A DNA stretch of 11,509 bases from a bacterium (lineage in GTDB: Bacteria; Spirochaetota; Spirochaetia; JABEVK01), in the NCBI GenBank assembly GCA_021782055.1, contig JAJXVP010000072.1, positions 1 to 11,509 on the forward strand, written 5' to 3'. Made by a program: the position numbers and the translations under genes. The notes under the pieces are model-generated. The model was not told where the DNA came from. It was given only the letters and a program-made list of their open reading frames with translations, and did no database searches. Positions 1 to 6,327 of this stretch are shown piece by piece. Position 1 is the first letter of the stretch; the number at the start of each line of letters is the position of its first letter.

Positions 1-137
1 CTCGAAACGGCCTTCAAAATGTTAGCTTTGACGGCCTTTAGTTTTTTGTCTGACATCATCGAACCACGAACAGATTGGACAAGGCTAAAAACTTCCTCCT
101 TGCTCAATTCTTCTTTGCACTTTGGACACTTTGGCAT
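1..137 (-). CDS. Small CxxC protein, 3' end outside window
   Basis: I do not recognise a family. The visible N-terminus begins MPKCPKCKEELSKEE, so two CxxC-spaced cysteines (residues 4 and 7) sit in a zinc-knuckle-like start, followed by a charged, mostly helical stretch rich in Lys and Val. The reading frame stays open to the window edge (45 codons seen). The ATG has no well-placed ribosome site. A TTG two codons upstream (first base at 143) lies about 7 nt after AAGGATAGG and may be the true start. It is the most promoter-distal gene seen in the left operon, 44 nt after the lytic transglycosylase gene. A second zinc cluster would be expected beyond the edge if this is a zinc ribbon, but that cannot be seen. 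Confidence 0.55.
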   Translation of the reverse strand, partial: MPKCPKCKEELSKEEVFSLVQSVRGSMMSDKKLKAVKANILKAVS

Positions 138-181
138 ATCCAAAGTGTAACCTATCCTTGGTTTATTTTGCAAGCTGTTTT

Positions 182-718
182 TTAAGGAAAACCACCATTG
201 ATAATCCATTCTGCATAATGCTTCGTGCTGTCTGTCACGTCACCGTCCTCGACCGCTCTAGGTCCGGCATTGTAAGCCTCAAGCGCTTGATACCAAGTCC
301 CAAAATACCCGTACAGGCTTTTGAGATACCGCAAAGCGACCCGTGTGGAACACATAACGCTAAAAGGGTCAATCTTTTTTCCGTTGTTGTATCGCCAAGA
401 AAAATCCCCAAGCCACCGGGAATTGATCTGGTACAACCCTTGGTCAATTCCCCTCGATCCACGCGGTCTTTTTTCGGCAATCGGGTCACCCCCGGATTCT
501 GCCAAGGCCAAAAAAAGCGCAATGTCGTAAGGCACCTGAAGCTTGCTGCTCTCGGTCAAAATAATCTGCTCGGTTACGCTATCTAAAACCGGCGACGGCC
601 CAGTGAACGGTTTAATAAATGGCCTATAAACCGAACCTGAAAATAAATATGGAAAAAGTAAAACACTAAGCACAACTAACAAAAAATCTTTTTTATTCCT
701 CTTTAATGTCAACTTCAT
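182..718 (-). CDS. Lytic transglycosylase (SLT domain), membrane-anchored
   Basis: This enzyme should cleave peptidoglycan between MurNAc and GlcNAc outside the cytoplasmic membrane. Residues 1-10 are basic, and residues 12-26 form a hydrophobic segment (FLLVVLSVLLFPYLF), a signal peptide or N-terminal anchor. The SLT-like domain spans about 50-165. It shows the catalytic Glu in ALAESGG (E74), then GLYQIN (94-99) and the substrate-groove motif AYNAGP (148-153). The 178 residues make it a minimal single-domain enzyme. It overlaps the preceding gene by 26 bp, so it is probably coupled. The ATG lies only about 1 nt after GGGAG, whereas the TTG at codon 3 (first base 712) has a 7-nt spacing to it and may be used. 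In a phage this could serve lysis or virion entry; its place after the replication genes fits neither lysis cassette nor tail module well. A conjugative VirB1-like role is less likely. Confidence 0.85.
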   Translation of the reverse strand: MKLTLKRNKKDFLLVVLSVLLFPYLFSGSVYRPFIKPFTGPSPVLDSVTEQIILTESSKLQVPYDIALFLALAESGGDPIAEKRPRGSRGIDQGLYQINSRWLGDFSWRYNNGKKIDPFSVMCSTRVALRYLKSLYGYFGTWYQALEAYNAGPRAVEDGDVTDSTKHYAEWIINGGFP

Positions 719-875
719 TCTCCCATTCTGGTATTCTATCCAGAATTGATTTCTTTTTCATTGGAACATCACCACGGCTTCGACAACTCGCACCAGGATT
801 AGAAGCTCCAAGCCAAAAAGGGCACTTTTTCGCCTTGCAATTTTTTTCAGGATTCCAGTATAAACAATTAGCCAC
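693..875 (-). CDS. Small cysteine-rich protein, unknown function
   Basis: I do not recognise this 60-residue protein. It starts with GTG, 8 nt after a clear TTAAGGAG, which makes the start convincing. Cysteines occur at residues 4, 13, 18 and 31, with tryptophans and lysines between them (CLYWNPEKNC, KAKKCPFW), suggesting a small metal-binding or compact fold. The C-terminal half is acidic (EWENEVDIKEE) and its coding DNA overlaps the start of the transglycosylase gene. It begins 11 nt after the SSB stop codon, so it is in the same transcript. Function cannot be inferred beyond possible zinc binding. Confidence 0.7.
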   Translation of the reverse strand: MANCLYWNPEKNCKAKKCPFWLGASNPGASCRSRGDVPMKKKSILDRIPEWENEVDIKEE

Positions 876-886
876 AATAAAACTCC

Positions 887-1315
887 TTAAAATGGAATAT
901 CATCCTCATAGTTTTTATAGTCCGGGGCTGGAGTATCAATACCTGAAACATGGCCCCGGTTTATGTTATCTTTTGGAGCATCTTCACGCTTCCCACCTAA
1001 AAGCTGAACGTCCTTAGCATCAATCAGAATTTTATTGTGCTTTTGGCCGTCCTTTTCCCACCGCTCCTGCTTTAATTCGCCACTAACCGCGACCTGCTGG
1101 CCCTTGATTAAATACTTTTGCAAACCTTGAGCGGTTTTCCCCCATAGCTGTACGTCAAAAAAATTTGCCTCATCTATCCAATCATCATTTTTTTTAATTC
1201 TTCGATTCGTAGCAATAGAGAAATTGCCAATGGCTGTTCCACTTGCTGTAAACCTTAACTCAATATCCCTAGTCAATCGACCAACCAGAATTATGCTATT
1301 TAAGTCTGAAGCCAT
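887..1315 (-). CDS. ssb: Single-stranded DNA-binding protein
   Basis: It coats single-stranded DNA during phage replication and recombination. The 142-residue protein has an OB-fold domain over about residues 1-105 (SIILVGRLTRDIELR, GNFSIATNR, FFDVQLWGKTAQGLQKYLIKGQQVAVSGEL). A short linker follows, and then the conserved acidic tail ending DYKNYEDDIPF, the tip by which SSBs recruit partner proteins. The start is the ATG preceded by AAAGGGG at 1321-1327; a longer frame upstream has no ribosome site and would overlap the preceding gene. It lies 10 nt after the replication protein gene and two to four genes after the nuclease and RecT, forming a replication-recombination set. The length is shorter than the roughly 170-residue chromosomal SSBs because the linker is brief, as is common in phage SSBs. 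Confidence 0.95.
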   Translation of the reverse strand: MASDLNSIILVGRLTRDIELRFTASGTAIGNFSIATNRRIKKNDDWIDEANFFDVQLWGKTAQGLQKYLIKGQQVAVSGELKQERWEKDGQKHNKILIDAKDVQLLGGKREDAPKDNINRGHVSGIDTPAPDYKNYEDDIPF

Positions 1316-1325
1316 AAAAACCCCT

Positions 1326-2156
1326 TTAATTTTTTGCAAATTCAATTATTCGATATTCCAACTTTCCACCACAACAAGGGCAGGAAGCCATCGTAGTGTT
1401 TTCAACATTGAATTTTTTTCCACAATCCACACAAACTAATCGCGTTTTGGGTGCCCCCTGCTTTTGACACTCTTGGTCAAAAAATAGACTTAGTTCACCA
1501 ACCGCTACACCGGGAATATTTAGCTTAGGCCCCTTGGCCGCCAAAAATCGCTGCCACGCTTCCAAAGTTTTCTCTTGACCTGCTATCGAAGAGAGTTTGA
1601 GAACGGATTGCTTTGGCTTTTCTTGGAGTTTGAAACCAGCGTAAAACTCTTGTCCCGAGTTTTCCACAATTTCCACAAGGGGGGGGGATTCCTCACGCGC
1701 CTGCGCGTTTCCCCCCTCTTTCTCTGTATATGTCTCTGTCTCTGTATCTGGTGCGTCACCGTGACGTTTCTGTGACGTCACAACGCTGTCACTGTGACGT
1801 TTCTGTGATGTTTCTTGTGACAATTTTTGTCTTTCTCTATATTCCCGTGTTCGTTGTCGGCTTGTGTCGGATGAAAATTGCCGTTCATGCCAGTGAACCA
1901 CTGTGCTTTTGGTTATCAGTTCTTGTATTTCTAGCGCTTGAAAAACCCTTTCTATTGTGGCTATTTCCTCGGCTAATATAATAGATACCCTTCTAGGTGT
2001 TATTTTAATATGGTCTGATTCATTAACCGCGCATGATTCAAGTATAGCGTGCCATGTAGCGATAACAACTGATCTTGATACACTGGCTTCCATTGCGGCT
2101 TCGTGAAGTTTTGAATCAGAAACAGTCCCTTCATAGGCTCGATACCACCTATTCAT
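1326..2156 (-). CDS. Phage replication protein with C-terminal zinc ribbon
   Basis: It is probably a replication initiator or helicase-loader type protein, by position beside ssb and by layout. Residues 1-90 look like a winged-helix DNA-binding domain (MNRWYRAYEG, then helices with SRSVVIATWHAILE and IERVFQALEIQELI). Residues 95-165 are a low-complexity linker containing an 11-residue repeat (TSQKRH at 116-121 and 127-132) and a Thr/Glu run. Residues 185-235 are helical. The end carries a zinc ribbon, C242-x2-C245 and C259-x2-C262. The ATG follows GGAGG by 9 nt and overlaps the upstream gene by 8 bp. The linker DNA holds dense GTGAC/GTCAC repeats, the arrangement known from lambda O, whose gene contains the origin. 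A run of nine C's encodes residues 157-159. The initiator role is inference; the family name is not certain. Confidence 0.75.
   Translation of the reverse strand: MNRWYRAYEGTVSDSKLHEAAMEASVSRSVVIATWHAILESCAVNESDHIKITPRRVSIILAEEIATIERVFQALEIQELITKSTVVHWHERQFSSDTSRQRTREYRERQKLSQETSQKRHSDSVVTSQKRHGDAPDTETETYTEKEGGNAQAREESPPLVEIVENSGQEFYAGFKLQEKPKQSVLKLSSIAGQEKTLEAWQRFLAAKGPKLNIPGVAVGELSLFFDQECQKQGAPKTRLVCVDCGKKFNVENTTMASCPCCGGKLEYRIIEFAKN
1755..1821. repeat. GTGAC/GTCAC repeat cluster, candidate replication origin iterons
   Basis: Two 24-bp direct repeats (1755-1778 and 1788-1811) have a period of 33 bp and match at 22 of 24 positions; each begins GTCAC-N-GTGAC. Within 67 bp there are seven exact GTGAC or GTCAC pentamers, including a perfect palindrome TGTGACGTCACA at 1771-1782. 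A T-rich stretch follows at 1823-1841. The repeats lie inside the coding region for the replication protein linker. Origins inside the initiator gene are established for lambdoid phages; their use here is inferred. Confidence 0.5.
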
Positions 2157-2970
2157 TTTCTACTACCTCCAATTCAGCTGCCATTTTAACAGCTCGATCA
2201 ACACGGCCTTTCAAGTGCGGATAAGCTTTGAGAAAAGGCCCCCAACCCTTTTGGTGCTGGAAAAGCACGTGGTCATTGTGGCATAATATCAACCAATTCC
2301 AAGGCTCTTTTGAGGCCCTATCATTGGCCCCTCGGCTGACAATATGAGCCAATTGGAGCCCTTCACCGCCCCGAGTACAAGCCATGCAAAATGTATTCTT
2401 TTCTCTAAAAATTTGCTCTGTTTTAGATGGTGAATTTGTGGCAACTATCGTATCAATAGGGTCAGTTTTTTGACCGCCCCGCCAGGTCATCCAGTCGAAA
2501 AAAATCTTTTTTACTGAGCCCTGTTGATCCGTTGTCAGGTCAAAATAAGCCAACTCAATTAGAAGCCCTTCGATGATCCTAGACGCCCCGTAAATATCTA
2601 ACTCAGATATTGAAGCAACTCTAGTTTTTGGAGCGCCTAAGCCTGGTTTTTTAGCTTTATATTCAACCTCAATATAATCGCCATACTGTGCCATTATGTC
2701 GCGCACAAGATTTTCTTTTTCTTCACTAGATGGGGACCGATTGTTAAGGCATTGAAAAAGAATTCCTGCCAATCCAAAAATGGTGTTTTGTTGCTTATAG
2801 GTCTTAGTTCTGATTATTCGCCGCATTTCTAAGACGAACGCCTCGTCTTTTTCAAAGGCCCCAGCAAGAAAGCCCCTGAAAAGTTTTAGGTCTGCTTCGA
2901 TGGCAACCGGGGTGAAGCTGCCGTCAGGGTTTTTTATAGCCTGTGCCATTCCCGTTGCTTTTCGCATCAT
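2149..2970 (-). CDS. NinB/HNH-type phage nuclease-like protein
   Basis: This is a probable DNA endonuclease or recombination helper. Residues 30-165 form a helical domain (KTYKQQNTIFGLAGILFQCL, then VRDIMAQYGDYIEVEY) like the NinB-like front part of putative phage HNH nucleases. Residues 190-245 form an HNH-type zinc nuclease core: C195-x2-C198, LAHI with H209, then LCHNDH (C230, H231, H234) and H239. I chose the ATG at 2970. It forms an ATGA overlap with the upstream stop and lies about 9 nt after AAGGCGGA, while the ATG 24 bp further upstream has no ribosome site. Its place between the PD-(D/E)XK nuclease and the replication protein fits a recombination role. The HNH assignment is fairly safe; the NinB-like assignment of the N-terminus is from memory of related phage proteins and tentative. 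Confidence 0.7.
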   Translation of the reverse strand: MMRKATGMAQAIKNPDGSFTPVAIEADLKLFRGFLAGAFEKDEAFVLEMRRIIRTKTYKQQNTIFGLAGILFQCLNNRSPSSEEKENLVRDIMAQYGDYIEVEYKAKKPGLGAPKTRVASISELDIYGASRIIEGLLIELAYFDLTTDQQGSVKKIFFDWMTWRGGQKTDPIDTIVATNSPSKTEQIFREKNTFCMACTRGGEGLQLAHIVSRGANDRASKEPWNWLILCHNDHVLFQHQKGWGPFLKAYPHLKGRVDRAVKMAAELEVVENE

Positions 2971-3554
2971 TTGACATTCCGCCTTTTCCACCATTCTAAC
3001 GCTGCCGCCCCGGTAAATGCGTCATAATCTTCGGGGTCAGTGTAAGGCACAAGCTCATAATTTCGCCCGTGTTTTGGCTTTTGAAAAAGCTGAACGGTCA
3101 TTCTTGGCCTTGTTTTACAGTTACCGTCAAGCACGTTGTACGCCGCTAACTGTACGCCGTGGTGCCTCTGCTTCGCTCCGGTTTTGATGTCAACCATTGT
3201 CTCAACGCCATTTACCTTACCAACCCTATCAAACGTCCCCGCGATAAGCCACGCGAAATTTCCGACCATTTTTTCTACTGCTAAAGGCTCAAAATTACAA
3301 TCATCAACAAACTGAACCCAGCCTTGGATATAAGGAAGGTACGGGGAGTCTAAATAGTCCTCAATATCCTGAACCCGCTTGTCTATTAGCTCCGTTGCCT
3401 TATGAACCGCTGTCCCACGCTTTTGAGCTTCGACGGTGTAGAAATTTCCTAAGTCTGGTGCAATTCCGGTGATTTTTAACAACTGCGTGACGGAAACGGC
3501 CTCGATCCCGTCAAGCCAGTATTTGTGCTGAACCTCGTCAAACATGATGTCCAT
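2967..3554 (-). CDS. PD-(D/E)XK exonuclease, RecB/Cas4-like
   Basis: It probably degrades one strand of double-stranded DNA ends to feed the RecT annealing protein, as lambda Exo and RecE do. The 195-residue protein shows the full motif set of the RecB/Cas4 nuclease fold: GTAVH with H51, AGTFDR with D109, VDIKTG with D122 and K124, and the QLAAY motif (Q135, Y139). An aromatic-rich N-terminus (FDEVQHKYWLDG) with a SVTQLL segment is typical of phage members. There is no CRISPR array or other cas gene and no four-Cys iron-sulphur cluster, so a phage exonuclease is preferred over Cas4. The ATG follows GCAGGAAA by about 6 nt. A stem-loop lies directly upstream (3571-3590). It ends in a 4-bp overlap with the next gene. 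Confidence 0.85.
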   Translation of the reverse strand: MDIMFDEVQHKYWLDGIEAVSVTQLLKITGIAPDLGNFYTVEAQKRGTAVHKATELIDKRVQDIEDYLDSPYLPYIQGWVQFVDDCNFEPLAVEKMVGNFAWLIAGTFDRVGKVNGVETMVDIKTGAKQRHHGVQLAAYNVLDGNCKTRPRMTVQLFQKPKHGRNYELVPYTDPEDYDAFTGAAALEWWKRRNVK

Positions 3555-3570
3555 ATAATTTCCTGCTTTT

Positions 3571-3590
3571 GCCGGACCAAGTGGCCCGGC
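3571..3590 (-). other. Intercistronic RNA hairpin before nuclease gene
   Basis: On the leftward transcript the sequence forms an 8-bp stem GCCGGGCC / GGTCCGGC with loop ACTT and one G-U pair. The complementary strand would have an A-C mismatch at that place, so the structure favours the sense RNA. No T tract follows, so it is not an intrinsic terminator. It ends about 7 nt before the ribosome site of the nuclease gene and could influence mRNA processing or translation. Confidence 0.5.
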
Positions 3591-3597
3591 GTGATTA

Positions 3598-4239
3598 TTA
3601 ACGGCCAGTGGGAACCATTGAAACGGTTTTAACCGCCCTAAGCCCAGGTACTTTAAAAAGGTCTTTCAGGGTTTGAACGTCGGAATTCGCCTTGGCCTGG
3701 TTAAAAATCAGATAGTCCCTAGGAACCAAGCTAAGGTCAACGACCTCAACCGACCATTTTTCTACTTCGCGCAAACCCTGAACCTTAACTTTATCAACCG
3801 GCGGCGGAACTACCTCGGAAGGAACCTCGGGAGCTGTGGGACCTGTGGCCTCCTGCTGGACTTCAGCTCGCTTCTCGTTCTCTATCCGAATTCGCTCCTG
3901 CTCTCGCATCCTTTCTACTTGAAGGTAGGCTGAAAGCCTAGCCTGAACAATTTCCTTGGCCTTGGAAAGCGGGTCTGTCAGCTTCTTAATCTGATTGTCA
4001 ACAGCTTTTCTTTTGGCCTCTGCCGCTGCCTTTTCTTTCTGAGCTTCTTTTAGCTCGGGGTCATAAAATTGCTCAACGGCCTTTATTGTGGCATGAGTAG
4101 CCACCAAGAATTCTGAGGCTTTTTTGAAATCTTCTTGCGTTTCAACCGTCGTCGCGTTGAGTTTATTGACCTTGGAGCTTAACTCCATAACCATTTCGTC
4201 CTCGTCAATGAAAACGATAATATCTTTTTTTTCGCCCAT
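3598..4239 (-). CDS. Conserved phage coiled-coil protein beside recT
   Basis: Function is unknown. Residues 20-60 and especially 60-130 are long charged helices (KEAQKEKAAAEAKRKAVDNQ, VERMREQERIRIENEKRAEV), a likely coiled coil. A proline-rich hinge follows (PTAPEVPSEVVPPPVDK, about 134-150), then a compact C-terminal domain (EKWSVEVVDLSLVPRDYLIF, VPGLRAVKTVSMVP). I recall that C-terminal pattern from phage proteins coded next to RecT or other annealing proteins. The ATG sits 7 nt after AAGGAG, making the start secure. It lies between recT and the exonuclease gene in the same operon, which suggests a partner of the annealing reaction, for example by bridging or DNA-end holding. That role is inference; a generic scaffolding protein is also possible. 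Confidence 0.75.
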   Translation of the reverse strand: MGEKKDIIVFIDEDEMVMELSSKVNKLNATTVETQEDFKKASEFLVATHATIKAVEQFYDPELKEAQKEKAAAEAKRKAVDNQIKKLTDPLSKAKEIVQARLSAYLQVERMREQERIRIENEKRAEVQQEATGPTAPEVPSEVVPPPVDKVKVQGLREVEKWSVEVVDLSLVPRDYLIFNQAKANSDVQTLKDLFKVPGLRAVKTVSMVPTGR

Positions 4240-4270
4240 AATTACTCCTTGACGGTTTTCCCCGCCCCAA

Positions 4271-4295
4271 GGTGCCCTGGATTACCCAGGGAACC
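4271..4295 (-). other. Intercistronic RNA hairpin after recT
   Basis: A perfect 6-bp stem CCCTGG/CCAGGG (loop of 5) is extended by an outer GGT/ACC pair after one mismatch. It lies in the 65-nt gap between recT and the coiled-coil protein gene, without a T tract on either strand. It is probably an mRNA processing, stability or translation-spacing element rather than a terminator. Confidence 0.45.
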
Positions 4296-4304
4296 CCAGG
4301 CCGA

Positions 4305-5564
4305 TTAAAACAAGCCAAGCCCCCCTGATCCAATCTCTTTTTCCTGCTCCTCTTCAGGAAGCGCCTCAATAGCATCACGAACCGCTTGCATGGTTTTCAA
4401 CAATGGCGTTTGAACTTTATTTTCTTCGACTTTTGGAGCCACGCTTTCCGTCTGTTCCTTTTCAGAATCCAACTTTTCCCACTCAGCTTTAACACTAAGC
4501 CAGTGTTGATAGATATTAAAAATAAGCTTCTTCTCGTCGGCCTGACCTTTTAATATGGGTTTTAAGTCAGCTTTTAACTTCGTTTTGTACTCAGTTTGCT
4601 TTTCGTCCGGAATTACTTTTGACTCGATAACTGCGACGATTTTTGACACCATATCGGGACGCTCAAGTTTAGAAAACTCAGCCTCTTCAGGGGACGCTTT
4701 GGTCTTTGGCTCCTCTTTTTTTTCTTCAGCTTTAATTTCAGTATTTTTCTCGGCATTTTCTTCTTTCAAAGGCTCTTTTTCTTCAACCGCCCCCGCCTCC
4801 TGCGCAATGTCATTTTCAGGATTGTCGTCAAATGACATAGTGCCATCAAGTGATCCATCAAACTCATGAGCAACGCCTTGGTCAACTGTAAAAGCTTTTT
4901 GCATATCAACGGACAGTGGCCCCCATTTAGCTAGGGTGTTTTTTAGCACGGTTTTGGCCCGCATTGCCTCGCGGTTGGTATTCCAAACGCCTTTTTCATT
5001 TGAAAAGGTTTTTGAGAATTTTTTTCCGTGAGCGTCGATCTTCCCGACCGGCCAGTATTCAAGTTTCTCAAAGCCGGAATCGAGCTTGAAATATGCCACG
5101 TACCCAACAATCTTTTCTTGATTGTCGTTTTCTCGTTGCCCGTTCTTGGGTGAAGGTTTTAGTTCAAGGTCCCCCGTGACGTAGTTATAGGAAACGAATT
5201 CATCCTCATAAACCTCGGAAACGTTGATTTTTAAGTATTGCCTCGATCTTTGGGCAAGCTGAATATAACCCCGAGTCATAATTTGAAATTGTGCCAGTGC
5301 TTTTCCATTTTCCTTGTATGGAACGATGGCCGCAAAGCCAAGGTTTTTGTCAACTGGGAGGTTTAGGACCGCTGAAGCCATAGCCGCTGTCAATATTGAC
5401 TTAGGCTCTGCTGTGGATAACAAGGAATTGGATTGAACCACGTTCAGAACGCTCGCTAAGAAGCTAGACGACCGTTCTCCGAGAATTTCCATAAACTTTT
5501 TTTGAACATAATCGCTACCAATCAGGGTGCGGATTTTGTCGATTTTCGCAATTTCATTCGCCAT
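4305..5564 (-). CDS. recT: RecT-family single-strand annealing protein with long acidic tail
   Basis: It anneals complementary single strands and promotes strand exchange in phage recombination. The RecT core covers roughly residues 1-230, with recognisable segments such as SLLSTAEPKSILTAAMASAV, LNLPVDKNLGFAAIVPYKEN, FQIMTRGYIQLAQRS and the later EAMRAKTVLKNTLAKWGPLS. At 419 residues it is much longer than the usual 260-310. The extra part, about 240-419, begins as a very acidic and lysine-rich linker (EEKEPLKEENAEKNTEIK) and contains a helical segment near 290-355 of unknown fold. The ATG follows AAGGATGAG with normal spacing. A PD-(D/E)XK exonuclease two genes downstream and ssb five genes downstream complete the recombination set. 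A candidate leader ORF and several structures precede it. The tail may be a species-specific partner-binding region. Confidence 0.93.
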   Translation of the reverse strand: MANEIAKIDKIRTLIGSDYVQKKFMEILGERSSSFLASVLNVVQSNSLLSTAEPKSILTAAMASAVLNLPVDKNLGFAAIVPYKENGKALAQFQIMTRGYIQLAQRSRQYLKINVSEVYEDEFVSYNYVTGDLELKPSPKNGQRENDNQEKIVGYVAYFKLDSGFEKLEYWPVGKIDAHGKKFSKTFSNEKGVWNTNREAMRAKTVLKNTLAKWGPLSVDMQKAFTVDQGVAHEFDGSLDGTMSFDDNPENDIAQEAGAVEEKEPLKEENAEKNTEIKAEEKKEEPKTKASPEEAEFSKLERPDMVSKIVAVIESKVIPDEKQTEYKTKLKADLKPILKGQADEKKLIFNIYQHWLSVKAEWEKLDSEKEQTESVAPKVEENKVQTPLLKTMQAVRDAIEALPEEEQEKEIGSGGLGLF

Positions 5565-5571
5565 AATTTTC

Positions 5572-5646
5572 TCATCCTTCTAGTTTATCTTGACGATAAA
5601 AAAACCGTCGCGCTTGACATGAATTAAACCGCCAGATTAAATTCAT
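5572..5646 (-). CDS. Possible 24-residue leader peptide before recT
   Basis: A short frame (24 residues, beginning MNLIWRFNSC) starts 10 nt after a perfect AAGGAG and ends with a TGA that lies inside the recT ribosome site (GAAGGATGAG). It could therefore couple translation to recT. The start codon sits within a long inverted repeat (GACATGAATT / AATTCATGTC, 5617-5649). The peptide is basic with no recognised motif. No comparative evidence is available, so it may be fortuitous. Confidence 0.3.
   Translation of the reverse strand: MNLIWRFNSCQARRFFYRQDKLEG
5614..5642 (+). promoter_or_regulatory. Candidate rightward promoter before recT, with inverted repeat
   Basis: TTGACA (5614-5619), a 17-nt spacer and TTAAAT (5637-5642) form a plausible sigma-70 promoter that faces away from recT. 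A transcript would start near 5649 and meet the terminator at 5663-5695, giving an RNA of about 45 nt antisense to the recT leader. The promoter overlaps an inverted repeat with 10-bp arms (GACATGAATT), which may instead be an operator or an RNA stem of the leftward transcript. The -10 box matches consensus at only four of six bases. Confidence 0.35.
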
Positions 5647-5662
5647 GTCTGACTCACTCCTT

Positions 5663-5695
5663 GGCCGTCAGATTCGCCCCTGACGGTCTTTTTTT
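5663..5695 (+). terminator. Intrinsic terminator facing rightward
   Basis: A 9-bp stem GGCCGTCAG / CTGACGGTC (one G-U pair) with an 8-nt loop is followed directly by seven T's. It works only on the plus strand, although the neighbouring genes run leftward. It may end a short antisense RNA from the promoter at 5614-5642, or block rightward transcription. Confidence 0.6.
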
Positions 5696-5703
5696 GCTCT
5701 TTT

Positions 5704-6327
5704 TTACGCAACCCCCTTGTCACCTCCAAATAAATCCATAGCCACCGATTCGAGAATGTCGATCTGTTCTTCAGCTTCGATATACTCTAGTACCGTCATA
5801 TTTCGGTTTTTTGCCGACGCTTTTGGATTTGAATGAGTACGATAGGCAAATTGGCGATACAATTCGCCCCAGGCGGCCAAGTAGCTTATGCCGGTATTCT
5901 CGACGTGCTTTCTAACGATCATATTCACGCGATCCCGTGGTGCTAGTTCTGGTGCCGGAAGTAGTGCAGCTCTTTTCTCAACCCGTGTCTCGATATTCGA
6001 CAAGCGGCTGTCAAGATTTTTCATAATTCCAGATACGATCCCGGCTATAACCTCAAGGTCTCGTTCGGTAAGCGACGAACCAGCGACCGATTCGACGGAA
6101 TTTTTTTGTTGTGCGTTTTGTCGGTACAGCTCTGCGGCGTTTTTCCCTAAACCTGTCTCGATTATCGCGACCGTTTCTGAAAGGTCATAGTCTGCCGGTG
6201 TTCCGCTTTTGGATACCGACGACAATTTTTCCGCAATCGACGACAATTTGTCGCCGGTTTTCTTTGCCCATCGTTGTACAGTTCTTTCATCCTTTACAAC
6301 GGCTTCAGAAATTTCTTTTGCTGTCAT
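5704..6327 (-). CDS. Phage regulator with N-terminal HTH and antirepressor-like C-terminus
   Basis: It is probably a DNA-binding regulator of the antirepressor kind. Residues 1-24 (MTAKEISEAVVKDERTVQRW) form a short helix-turn-helix. Residues 48-72 carry a motif (LSETVAIIETGLGKNAAELY) that I associate with the middle of phage antirepressors. Residues 85-120 form a helical, possibly coiled segment. Residues 130-200 (RDRVNMIVRKHVENTG, AAWGELYRQFAYRTH, TVLEYIEAEEQIDILESVAM) resemble the ORF6C-type C-terminal domain. The ATG sits after a full AAGGAGG and forms an ATGA overlap with the small RHH gene upstream, so the two are translationally coupled. It is the last regulatory gene before the recombination-replication set. 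Domain names come from pattern memory; HTH and phage-regulator roles are fairly likely, the target is unknown. Confidence 0.7.
   Translation of the reverse strand: MTAKEISEAVVKDERTVQRWAKKTGDKLSSIAEKLSSVSKSGTPADYDLSETVAIIETGLGKNAAELYRQNAQQKNSVESVAGSSLTERDLEVIAGIVSGIMKNLDSRLSNIETRVEKRAALLPAPELAPRDRVNMIVRKHVENTGISYLAAWGELYRQFAYRTHSNPKASAKNRNMTVLEYIEAEEQIDILESVAMDLFGGDKGVA

Noticed and set aside
1714..1750. TCTCTGTATCTG low-complexity stretch as a satellite repeat
   Set aside because: It simply encodes the Thr/Glu-rich linker of the replication protein and shows no regular period.
2967..3554. Cas4 of a CRISPR system
   Set aside because: No repeat-spacer array or other cas gene is present and the cysteines of the Cas4 iron-sulphur cluster are missing; a phage exonuclease beside recT fits better.
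4555..4869. Rightward frame of 104 codons
   Set aside because: It is a Ser/Phe-rich shadow of the lysine- and glutamate-rich tail of RecT.
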